Assembly (NCBI GenBank): GCA_947628955.1
Contig: CANRBX010000019.1
Coordinates: 1-44,464 of the forward strand
Length of the DNA: 44,464 nt
Direction: 5' to 3'
Source of the DNA: an uncultured Lachnospiraceae bacterium
GTDB lineage: Bacteria; Bacillota; Clostridia; Lachnospirales; Lachnospiraceae
In this document: piece by piece, positions 1 to 5,775 of the stretch
Position numbering within the stretch: the first letter of the stretch is position 1
How the letters are laid out: every line of letters begins with the position of its first letter
Program-made: the position numbers and the translations under genes
The notes under the pieces: generated by a model
What the model saw: the letters and a program-made list of their open reading frames with translations, nothing else
What the model was told of the DNA's origin: nothing
The model's database searches: none

Positions 1-39
1 TCCGGCGGTACACAAATCTACAAGGAGGTGCACCATTTC

Positions 40-525
40 ATGGCAAAAGTGGAACTGAAGAAACCGATCGTGGAAGAGATTTCAGAGAACATCAAGGATG
101 CCCAGTCTGTGATTCTGATTCATTACAGCGGCATCACGGTGGAAGCGGACACAGAGCTCCGCAAAGAGTTCAGGGAAGCCGGCATCACTTACAAAGTGTA
201 CAAGAACACAATGATGAACTTTGCGTTCAAGGGCACAGAGTGTGAGCCGCTGATCAAGCATCTGGAAGGCCCGAACGCGATCGCAATCTCCAAGGACGAT
301 GCAACTGCTCCGGCGAGAATCGTCTCAAAATACGCAAAGAAGGCTCCGACGCTGAAGATGCTCGCAGGCGTTGTCGAGGGCGGATACTATGACGAGAAGG
401 CTGTGACAGCCCTGGCAGACGTTCCGTCGAGAGACGTTCTGCTCGGCAGACTGTTTGGCAGCATGCAGTCCCCGATCGCGAACCTCGCGCGTGTGCTTAA
501 CCAGATTGCTGAGAAGTCTGAGTAA
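40..525 (+). CDS. rplJ: Ribosomal protein L10
   Basis: Encodes the 161-residue large-subunit protein L10, which anchors L7/L12 dimers on 23S rRNA to form the ribosomal stalk. The sequence has the family layout: an N-terminal rRNA-binding domain (start MAKVELKKPIVEEI, then VILIHYSGITVEADTELRK and the YKVYKNTMMNFA stretch), a central domain ending at KMLAGVVEGGYYDEKAV, and a C-terminal helix (ANLARVLNQIAEKSE) that binds L7/L12. An upstream in-frame GTG at 28 lies inside the AAGGAGGTG ribosome site (22-30), so the ATG at 40 is the start. rplL follows 128 bases later, as in the standard rplJL operon. The L10 leader RNA that usually controls this operon would lie mostly outside the window. Confidence 0.97.
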   Translation: MAKVELKKPIVEEISENIKDAQSVILIHYSGITVEADTELRKEFREAGITYKVYKNTMMNFAFKGTECEPLIKHLEGPNAIAISKDDATAPARIVSKYAKKAPTLKMLAGVVEGGYYDEKAVTALADVPSRDVLLGRLFGSMQSPIANLARVLNQIAEKSE

Positions 526-653
526 GCGTTTTTCACTGCAAAACTGAGTTTGATACTTGAGCAGGCGAATGAACAGGGCAACTGTTCAGAAAAGACCGAA
601 CCGCAGCTGTGAAGAGACAGCGCGGACAAACTAATAATCAGGAGGAAAATAAA

Positions 654-1028
654 ATGGCAAAACTGACAACAGCTGAGTTTATCGAAGCGATCAAAGAGTT
701 ATCTGTTCTTGAGCTGAATGAGCTCGTAAAGGCATGTGAGGAAGAGTTCGGCGTATCTGCAGCAGCAGGCGTTGTAGTTGCGGCAGCAGCAGGCCCGGCT
801 GAGGAAGCTGAGGAGAAGACCGAGTTTGACGTAGAGCTGACCGAGGTTGGCCCGTCCAAGGTTAAGGTTATCAAGGTTGTGCGTGAGGCTACAGGCCTTG
901 GCCTGAAAGAGGCAAAGGACGTAGTAGACAGCGCTCCGAAGGTGATCAAGGAGGGCATCTCCAAGGCAGAGGCAGAAGAGCTGAAGACAAAGCTCGAGGC
1001 AGAAGGCGCCAAAGTAACGTTAAAATAG
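654..1028 (+). CDS. rplL: Ribosomal protein L7/L12
   Basis: Encodes the 124-residue stalk protein L7/L12, which recruits and stimulates translational GTPases. An N-terminal dimerisation helix region ([20 protein letters not shown]), an Ala-rich hinge around residues 37-52 and the C-terminal domain with [20 protein letters not shown] are all present, and the length is normal. The ATG at 654 is preceded by AGGAGG at 640-645. The in-frame GTG at 609 has no ribosome site and is rejected. It is probably cotranscribed with rplJ. Unusually, rpoB does not follow; repeat family A and minus-strand genes do. Confidence 0.97.
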   Translation: MAKLTTAEFIEAIKELSVLELNELVKACEEEFGVSAAAGVVVAAAAGPAEEAEEKTEFDVELTEVGPSKVKVIKVVREATGLGLKEAKDVVDSAPKVIKEGISKAEAEELKTKLEAEGAKVTLK

Positions 1029-1177
1029 TCGCGAAAGCTACGAGCCGTGCGAAGATAAAAACGGACGTCAGTGGACAGATCAGAATGATCTGGTCCGCAG
1101 GCGTCCGTTTTTAGATTCATAGGGCGACAGCCCGCGCACGAGGGAAATGCGAAGCATTTCGCGAGTGAGCACGGCTC
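1029..1177 (+). repeat. Structured repeat element A1
   Basis: Starts directly at the rplL stop with TCGCGAAAGC (1029-1038). GAGCCGTGC (1042-1050) pairs perfectly with GCACGGCTC (1169-1177) and encloses three hairpins: 1057-1112; GGGC-GACA-GCCC (1122-1133); and GAAATGC-GAA-GCATTTC (1144-1160). The same frame recurs at 15911-16047, where hairpins 1 and 3 have quite different bases but still pair. I do not recognise the family. Confidence 0.8.
1057..1112 (+). terminator. Long hairpin after rplL ending in a T run
   Basis: AAAAACGGACG (1057-1067) pairs with CGTCCGTTTTT (1102-1112), and the inside pairs again (GGAC-AGATCA with TGATCT-GTCC). The T run closes the stem, so it can act as intrinsic terminator of rplJL. 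It is also hairpin 1 of repeat element A1. Confidence 0.75.
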
Positions 1178-1328
1178 GGACAGGAGAGAAGGTGCAACGC
1201 GCACGAGGGAAATGCGAAGCATTTCGCGAGTGAGCACGGCTCGGACAGGAGAGGAGGTGCAACGCGCACGAGGGAAATGCGGAGCATTTCACGAGTGAAC
1301 GCGGTGCGCTCAGTCTGCGGAAGTGGGG
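1134..1328. repeat. 65-bp tandem repeat, three units
   Basis: Units begin with GCGCACG at 1134, 1199 and 1264, an exact 65-base period. Each holds the GAAATGC-GAA-GCATTTC hairpin (GGA loop and small changes in unit 3) followed by a form of GCACGGCTC. Units 1 and 2 are almost identical; unit 3 is decayed at its 3' end. The array is a local amplification of the 3' half of element A1. Confidence 0.9.
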
Positions 1329-1358
1329 CGACAGCCCATTTTACCCCTTCACTTCCGC
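1317..1358. repeat. Hairpin with an inner GGGC-GACA-GCCC stem
   Basis: GCGGAAGTG (1317-1325) pairs with CACTTCCGC (1350-1358), enclosing another copy of GGGCGACAGCCC (1327-1338). It overlaps the stop codon of the minus-strand gene ending at 1349. There is no T run on either strand, so a terminator role is uncertain. Confidence 0.6.
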
Positions 1359-1627
1359 ATCTGCCTCATGATCGCGCACAGGCGGTCGATCCGCTGTATC
1401 TCCTGTGGGGATTTTCCGGCCTTCATCACGCCGATGATCGCCTCGGCCTCGGCGGGCGTGAAGGACATGCCGCCGTTTTGGGAGCGGGATGCCGCAGCCA
1501 TCAGAAAAGAGAGCAGTTCGTTCTGATTTTTCCCCTGCGCCTGTTCCGCCAGGGCGGACAGCATCTGCAGCTTGGCCGGGTCAATATTGCCGAGGGCCGG
1601 ATTGCTGATCCATGAATTGTCGTTCAT
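1349..1627 (-). CDS. Small conserved protein of unknown function
   Basis: A 92-residue soluble protein with no signal peptide or membrane segment. It starts MNDNSWISNPALGNIDPAKL and carries a helical GKNQNELLSFLMAAASRSQN stretch and a C-terminal MKAGKSPQEIQRIDRLCAIM helix. It resembles short clostridial proteins of the same layout that I know only as hypothetical. Its start overlaps the 3' end of the upstream gene by 47 bases, so the two are probably translationally coupled. Possible roles cannot be read from the sequence. Confidence 0.75.
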   Translation of the reverse strand: MNDNSWISNPALGNIDPAKLQMLSALAEQAQGKNQNELLSFLMAAASRSQNGGMSFTPAEAEAIIGVMKAGKSPQEIQRIDRLCAIMRQMRK

Positions 1628-2027
1628 ATCTTTCCATCCTTTCCGTCACAGTGCCTTCTGGCACGCCGTTTTCCGGCACGGCACTGTGTGTTTCAGGGTC
1701 GGCGGAAGGCTCCTGCTGTGAGAACATGGAGTACAGTTCCATCGCGCTCATCAGCTGGATACACTGATCGATCATCTCCTGTTCCCCTGGTTCGCAGTAG
1801 CTGCGGATATCCGCCAGAATATCGAGCAGCTGCGGCGGTTCGCCGGGCACCGCACACGCGCTTACACAGTAGTCGCCGCGCGCATAAAACCGCAGGATAT
1901 TCTGCAGCTCCATCATTTTGATGCAGACGGACAGCATCTTCTGGCCGTCGGGCCGGACATAGGGCAGAACTGCCTTGACGAGCTGGAGATGATTCTGGTT
2001 GGCGATCTGATCCAGTGCAGTCAGCAT
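1581..2027 (-). CDS. Conserved hypothetical protein, partner of the downstream gene
   Basis: A 148-residue predicted helical soluble protein (start MLTALDQIANQNHLQL). The ATG at 2027 is preceded by GGAGG (plus-strand CCTCC at 2032-2036), which decides it over the GTG at 2042. The body is rich in Leu, Met and Gln, with repeated helix-like blocks (LPYVRPDGQKMLSVCIKMME, then EMIDQCIQLMSAMELYSMFS) that look like two related alpha-hairpins. The C-terminal third is Pro/Glu/Thr-rich and likely disordered. It shares an operon and an overlap with the 92-residue protein. I do not recognise the family. Confidence 0.75.
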   Translation of the reverse strand: MLTALDQIANQNHLQLVKAVLPYVRPDGQKMLSVCIKMMELQNILRFYARGDYCVSACAVPGEPPQLLDILADIRSYCEPGEQEMIDQCIQLMSAMELYSMFSQQEPSADPETHSAVPENGVPEGTVTERMERYERQFMDQQSGPRQY

Positions 2028-2154
2028 AGGGCCTCCGCACACTTTTTATTAAAATGTATGAGTCCGTAAACAGAAATATGCCGGATGAATATTTTATAAC
2101 AGGACAGTCTGAGAACTGTCTGAAGAGAAACTGCAGAAAGGGGAACGGAAATAT

Positions 2155-2325
2155 ATGGCATCGCGGACGGTGATCGACGGAAATGCGTTTTACGAGATAG
2201 ATGAGGAATGCATGCGGCACAGAGAAAATGAGAGGAGACGGATGGAGCAGCAGAGGCGGACGCAGTATGCGCAGAGAGCGGAGGCTGCGGAAAAACGGAT
2301 CTGCCGGAACAGATCCCGGATATGA
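2155..2325 (+). CDS. Small basic coiled-coil-like protein, 56 residues
   Basis: A short ORF starting MASRTVIDGNAFYEIDEECM and continuing as a strongly charged helix rich in Arg, Glu and Gln (RENERRRMEQQRRTQYAQRA). It has an AGGGG ribosome site (2139-2143), slightly far from the ATG, and is followed six bases after its stop by a good intrinsic terminator, which supports expression as a one-gene transcript. It has two Cys residues and no membrane segment. Function is unknown. It is divergent from the gene at 1581-2027. Confidence 0.65.
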   Translation: MASRTVIDGNAFYEIDEECMRHRENERRRMEQQRRTQYAQRAEAAEKRICRNRSRI

Positions 2326-2330
2326 TTTCA

Positions 2331-2362
2331 GGGCGCGGTCAAACTGCCGCGCCCTGTTTTTT
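2331..2362 (+). terminator. Intrinsic terminator
   Basis: GGGCGCGG (2331-2338) pairs with CCGCGCCC (2347-2354), followed by TGTTTTTT. It ends the small gene at 2155-2325. Confidence 0.9.
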
Positions 2363-2427
2363 CCGGGAGAAAATTTAGTTTTTGTGTGAAAAGAGGAAAG
2401 GATCAGAAATTCCCCCGGCAGATCAGA

Positions 2428-2667
2428 TCAGCATCCGCAGCCGCAGCCGTTCCCGTTATTGTTCAGATACGAACCGTTGTTGTTTCCGCATCCGCAGAAC
2501 AGGAGCAGAAGGATAATCCAGCAGCAGCTGTCCCCGCCGCCAAAGCCGTTGCTCAGAAGAGAGCCGCTGCCGCCGCATCCGCAGCAGGAGAGCAGGAGAA
2601 TCAGCCAGATCAGGGAATTCCCGTTTGTTCCTTCACATCCACAGTTTGTTGCCGCTAAATCGCTCAT
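2428..2667 (-). CDS. Gly/Cys-rich small protein
   Basis: A 79-residue protein of strange composition, dominated by Gly, Cys, Asn and Leu. It alternates Cys-Gly tracts (CCGCGG, FCGCG, final NGCGCGC) with two short hydrophobic stretches (SLIWLILLLSCC and CCWIILLLLF). Similar clostridial proteins are sometimes labelled chorion class high-cysteine protein; that label is only compositional. The ATG at 2667 has a GGAGG site. It lies downstream of the S8 protein on the same strand. Coat-type structural material or a membrane-associated peptide are both possible; neither is shown. Confidence 0.65.
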   Translation of the reverse strand: MSDLAATNCGCEGTNGNSLIWLILLLSCCGCGGSGSLLSNGFGGGDSCCWIILLLLFCGCGNNNGSYLNNNGNGCGCGC

Positions 2668-2760
2668 GTTGTAATCCTCCGAAGATTTTCATTTACAGTC
2701 TATCATATGTGGCAGCCTGCCATGTGTTACAGCGGAGGGGAAAGACGGACATCTGCCTGC

Positions 2761-4467
2761 TCACGAGAACAGGAAGGACTCGAAGATTCCGTATACATTC
2801 ATCATCCCGTAGCCCCATTCCGGGTTTGGATAAGAAAAGGCCCCGCTGCGGGCCGTGCCGCGCAGGAAGAGGCTGCGGATCTCCCGGGTGGTGAAATAGC
2901 GCGGCCGTTCCTGGCGCAGCCCGGACTCGACGAGAAGCGCGGCCGCTCCCGCGGTGATTGCGGAGGCGGCGCAGGAGCCCGTGAGGACCGAGTACTGGTC
3001 TCCGGGCACGGGAGCGGTCAGATCGACGCCGGGCGATGCGAAATCCGGCTTGACAAGGCCGTTTCTGGTGTAGCCGTGGCCGGAATTGATAAACAGACTG
3101 TTGTTGTACGCGCTGTATGCGCCGGCTGTGATCACAGAGGCGGCGCAGGAGGGAATGACGAGCGTTACATCAGAGTCCGGGGCGTAAAAGCGTATCATCG
3201 GGTCGGCAAGTCCCGTGATCGGGAGCCACAGGTGGAAGCTGCCGCCGACATAGATCTTGCTGACAATACGGATACGCCAGATGCCGGGAGTGGGGGCGAG
3301 AAAGCGGATCAGGGCGAGCTGCGCCCCGCTCAGCATCTCGACGACTGCATAAGTGAGCGTGATCCTGCTGTATTCGAGCAGAAAATCAAATTCGCGGGTG
3401 GTCCCGCTGCGCGGTTGCACCGGCTGGATGGTCTCACCGAGCGGCGAGGTAAAGCCGATGCTGTAGAGCTCCGGGGCATCCGCCCAGAATTCGGCTGTGA
3501 AGCCTCTGGTTTCCTGGTCTACGAGCAGCTCGATCTCCGTGAAATCCTCCGCGCCGCCCAGGCGGCCCTGAAAATGATGGCCCATGCCTGCCTCATTTCC
3601 GACGCCGGAGACCACATATACACCGGTGTTAAACTGCGCGGAGGTGAGCACGTCCTCCAGCGGCGTCACGCCTGTGTGTCCGCCCTGGCTGGTGCCGACG
3701 GAAATACAGATGACGAGCGGCATGCGCAGCTCTCTGGAGACCTGGATCATATAGCGGATCCCGAGCATCAGGTCGGTTTCCTGATAGGCAGTGGCCCCTT
3801 CCGGGATCAGAAAGTAATCGCGCAGATATTTTTTCGCCTGCTTGAGACGGACAAAGACGATCTTCGCTCCGGGCGCCGCCCCGCTGAAATCAGAAGCCGG
3901 ATCAGCGGTTCCGCAGGCGATTCCGGCGACAGACGTGCCGTGGCCGGATTCATCGCGCTCCGGGACGATCTGCGCGGGATTTTCGGAGAACAGCGCCTGG
4001 TTGAGCATCCCGTCTGTGTACTCGCTCCCGTAGGGCAGCCCTTTCGGAGGGGTTCCGCTCTGTTCGGTCTGGTCCCAGATACGGACGATCCGCGTGCTTC
4101 CGTCTGTCCCGCGGAATGCCGGGTGCGTATAGTCGATGCCGGAGTCAAGAAATCCGAGAAGCACGCCCCGTCCGGTGAGATTCAGATAGGGCTGCAGGCG
4201 GACCGGGAGAATGCCGGCCGCTTCCAGACTGACGGTATCCACCGGTGCGAAGAGCTTCGGGACACTGGAATAGCCGAGCTCTTCGACCGTCGCCAGGCGC
4301 TCGGAGAGCGGCGCGTGCAGGATGCTGTACTGGGTGTCGACGAGCTGCGGAGAGTACTGCGCAAGTTCGGTGTACAGGGATTCCGGGTCCGTCTGGTAGC
4401 GGAAAATGATATCAGAATAGTCCTCTGAGAGGATGGGAGAGACAGTGGAAATTTCCGTGTCAGGCAT
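2761..4467 (-). CDS. Csp-like S8 family protein with Cys at the nucleophile position
   Basis: A 568-residue subtilase-fold protein without a signal peptide, resembling the clostridial CspA/B/C group of germination proteases and pseudoproteases. The catalytic Asp is in FLDSGIDYTHP (D108) and the His in ESGHGTSVAG (H176), both intact. The Ser block, canonically GTSMASP, reads GSCAASAITAG, which aligns so that Cys499 replaces the nucleophile. The long segment between the His and Ser blocks is the beta-sandwich insertion typical of Csp proteins. The ATG at 4467 has AAGGAGTG upstream. Family knowledge suggests a role in spore germination; here it could be a pseudoprotease or a thiol variant. Confidence 0.85.
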   Translation of the reverse strand: MPDTEISTVSPILSEDYSDIIFRYQTDPESLYTELAQYSPQLVDTQYSILHAPLSERLATVEELGYSSVPKLFAPVDTVSLEAAGILPVRLQPYLNLTGRGVLLGFLDSGIDYTHPAFRGTDGSTRIVRIWDQTEQSGTPPKGLPYGSEYTDGMLNQALFSENPAQIVPERDESGHGTSVAGIACGTADPASDFSGAAPGAKIVFVRLKQAKKYLRDYFLIPEGATAYQETDLMLGIRYMIQVSRELRMPLVICISVGTSQGGHTGVTPLEDVLTSAQFNTGVYVVSGVGNEAGMGHHFQGRLGGAEDFTEIELLVDQETRGFTAEFWADAPELYSIGFTSPLGETIQPVQPRSGTTREFDFLLEYSRITLTYAVVEMLSGAQLALIRFLAPTPGIWRIRIVSKIYVGGSFHLWLPITGLADPMIRFYAPDSDVTLVIPSCAASVITAGAYSAYNNSLFINSGHGYTRNGLVKPDFASPGVDLTAPVPGDQYSVLTGSCAASAITAGAAALLVESGLRQERPRYFTTREIRSLFLRGTARSGAFSYPNPEWGYGMMNVYGIFESFLFS

Positions 4468-4523
4468 GGAAACACTCCTTGGCGCACAGCGCGGAGTTTT
4501 TATTATTCTATGAAGAAAGGGCA

Positions 4524-4546
4524 GAAAAAAGGACGCCGAAGCGTCC
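4524..4546 (-). terminator. Intrinsic terminator of the DtxR-type gene
   Basis: On the minus strand GGACGC-TTCG-GCGTCC (4531-4546) is followed by TTTTTT (4525-4530). It lies between the regulator stop and the start of the S8 gene. Confidence 0.85.
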
Positions 4547-4583
4547 TGCAGCTGTATCTGGAACCGGAAAATGACGGGAACGG

Positions 4584-4949
4584 TTAAAATCCGCGCACAT
4601 GCCTTTTGATCGCCTCAAAGCTCTCGCGGCTGATGACGTGCTCTATCTTGCAGGCGTCCTCCGTGGCGACCTTCGGGTCTACGCCGAGGGCGGTCAGCCA
4701 GGAAGAGAGAAGCTGATGGCGCTCATAGATCTCATCGGCGATCGCGCGCCCGGAATCGGTCAGATAAATATAGCCGGAATCGGCGACCGTGATATGCTTT
4801 TTCTCGCGCAGATTCTTCATTGCGATGCTGACGCTGGACTTCTTATATCCGAGCTCGGTCGCAATGTCCACGGAACGCACGACAGGAAGCCGCTGGCTCA
4901 GGATCAGGATTGTCTCAAGATAGTTTTCAGCTGATTCATTGATAAGCAT
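4584..4949 (-). CDS. DtxR/MntR-family metal-dependent repressor
   Basis: A 121-residue regulator. Residues 1-60 are a winged helix (ESAENYLETILILSQ, then VRSVDIATELGYKKSSVSIA as the DNA-reading helices) and the wing contains GYIYLTDSGRAIA. The rest is the metal-binding dimerisation domain (ERHQLLSSWLTALGV, EDACKIEHVIS), with conserved His, Glu and Cys positions of the family. It lacks the C-terminal SH3-like domain, so it is the short form. It is divergent from the feo operon, whose promoter carries a palindrome over the -10 box, so an iron-responsive repressor of feo is the likely role. A manganese-sensing MntR cannot be excluded. Confidence 0.88.
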   Translation of the reverse strand: MLINESAENYLETILILSQRLPVVRSVDIATELGYKKSSVSIAMKNLREKKHITVADSGYIYLTDSGRAIADEIYERHQLLSSWLTALGVDPKVATEDACKIEHVISRESFEAIKRHVRGF

Positions 4950-5137
4950 AACTAATTCACCTCATACTGCAGATATACACAATGATTTCCGAATATGTTT
5001 CTCTTATAATAACAGGAAATCAGACATTTTACAAGAATTAAATTGCGGAGGACGTTCCGCGTAAATCCCAAAGCAGATCCCGCGGCGGGGGATATTCTGC
5101 ATCTCCCAAAGACGTCTGAAATCCGTGCAAAAAGTTC

Positions 5138-5166
5138 TTGACAACTAATGAATGTTAGAATATACT
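5138..5166 (+). promoter_or_regulatory. feo operon promoter
   Basis: TTGACA (5138-5143), a 17-base spacer and TATACT (5161-5166). It lies about 35 bases before the feoA start codon. Confidence 0.85.
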
Positions 5167-5170
5167 AACA
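5153..5170. promoter_or_regulatory. Probable metal-regulator operator over the feo -10 box
   Basis: TGTTAG (5153-5158), AATATA, CTAACA (5165-5170) form a perfect 6-bp inverted repeat covering the -10 box. The core TTAG-N6-CTAA recurs at 5667-5680. Binding by the divergent DtxR-type protein is inferred. Confidence 0.65.
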
Positions 5171-5201
5171 CACGAAAGGAAGAGATAAAGGAGGTACGGA
5201 T

Positions 5202-5411
5202 ATGCCGTTATCTATGGTTAGTACTGGAAAACCGAGCAAAATAAAAAAAGTAGGCGGCAGGGAGGAAACCAGAAAGTTCCTCGAGAATCTGGGATTTGTC
5301 GCGGGCAGTATGGTTACGGTCGTCTCTGAGATCGGAGGGAATCTGATCGTCAATGTGAAGGATTCGCGCGTGGCGATCGGCAGGGACATGGCCAATAAGA
5401 TCATGGTATGA
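5202..5411 (+). CDS. feoA: FeoA protein, first copy
   Basis: A 69-residue SH3-like FeoA protein, an accessory factor thought to bind the cytoplasmic part of FeoB and modulate ferrous iron uptake. The family core is visible: KVGGREETRKFLENLGFVAG, then a strand VTVVSEIGGNLIVNVKDSRV and the closing AIGRDMANKIMV. The ATG at 5202 follows AAAGGAGGTACGGAT. It is first in the feo operon, directly behind the promoter and operator, and 16 bases before a second feoA. Confidence 0.93.
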   Translation: MPLSMVSTGKPSKIKKVGGREETRKFLENLGFVAGSMVTVVSEIGGNLIVNVKDSRVAIGRDMANKIMV

Positions 5412-5427
5412 GAAGACGGAGGAGATT

Positions 5428-5649
5428 ATGAGAACGCTGAGAGAGGTTGCCTGCGGGCAGACGGTAAAGGTGACGAGACTGACCGGGGAGGGCCCGGTTA
5501 AGAGAAGGATCATGGACATGGGCATTACAAAGGGCGTGGATGTGTTTGTGCGCAAGGTCGCTCCGCTGGGGGATCCCGTGGAGGTGACGGTCAGGGGATA
5601 TGAGCTGTCGCTGCGCAAGGCCGATGCGGAGATGATCATGGTCGAATAA
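5428..5649 (+). CDS. feoA: FeoA protein, second copy
   Basis: A 73-residue FeoA paralogue. It shows the more canonical pattern: TLREVACGQTVKVTRLTGEG, RRIMDMGITKGVDVFVRKVA, PLGDPVEVTVRGYELSLRKA. It differs enough from the first copy to suggest division of labour rather than a recent duplication. Two FeoA genes before FeoB are common in Clostridia. A run of T and a TTAG-N6-CTAA palindrome follow it, so feoB may have additional control of its own. Confidence 0.93.
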   Translation: MRTLREVACGQTVKVTRLTGEGPVKRRIMDMGITKGVDVFVRKVAPLGDPVEVTVRGYELSLRKADAEMIMVE

Positions 5650-5665
5650 TTTTTTTTGATCAGAG

Positions 5666-5681
5666 ATTAGACATAACTAAT
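5666..5681. promoter_or_regulatory. Second TTAG-N6-CTAA palindrome, upstream of feoB
   Basis: ATTAG (5666-5670), ACATAA, CTAAT (5677-5681). It has the same half-sites and spacing as the operator at 5153-5170, in the AT-rich 126-base gap before feoB. A feoB-proximal promoter is possible, but no clean -35/-10 pair is seen. Confidence 0.5.
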
Positions 5682-5775
5682 TAAAATAAGATACAACAAA
5701 TTTAGATTAGTTTAAGAGGAAGATAGTTAGCTTAGACACACAAAAGGATACTGTCAAAGCAGGAGGAGCAGAGAA

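Noticed and set aside
1134-1328. Possible CRISPR array
   Set aside because: The 65-bp units are contiguous with no unique spacers, contain internal hairpins, and no cas gene is present.
2707-4428. A 573-codon plus-strand open frame opposite the Csp-like gene
   Set aside because: It lies antisense to a clear S8 family gene, has no recognisable domain or ribosome site, and is explained by GC-rich codon bias.
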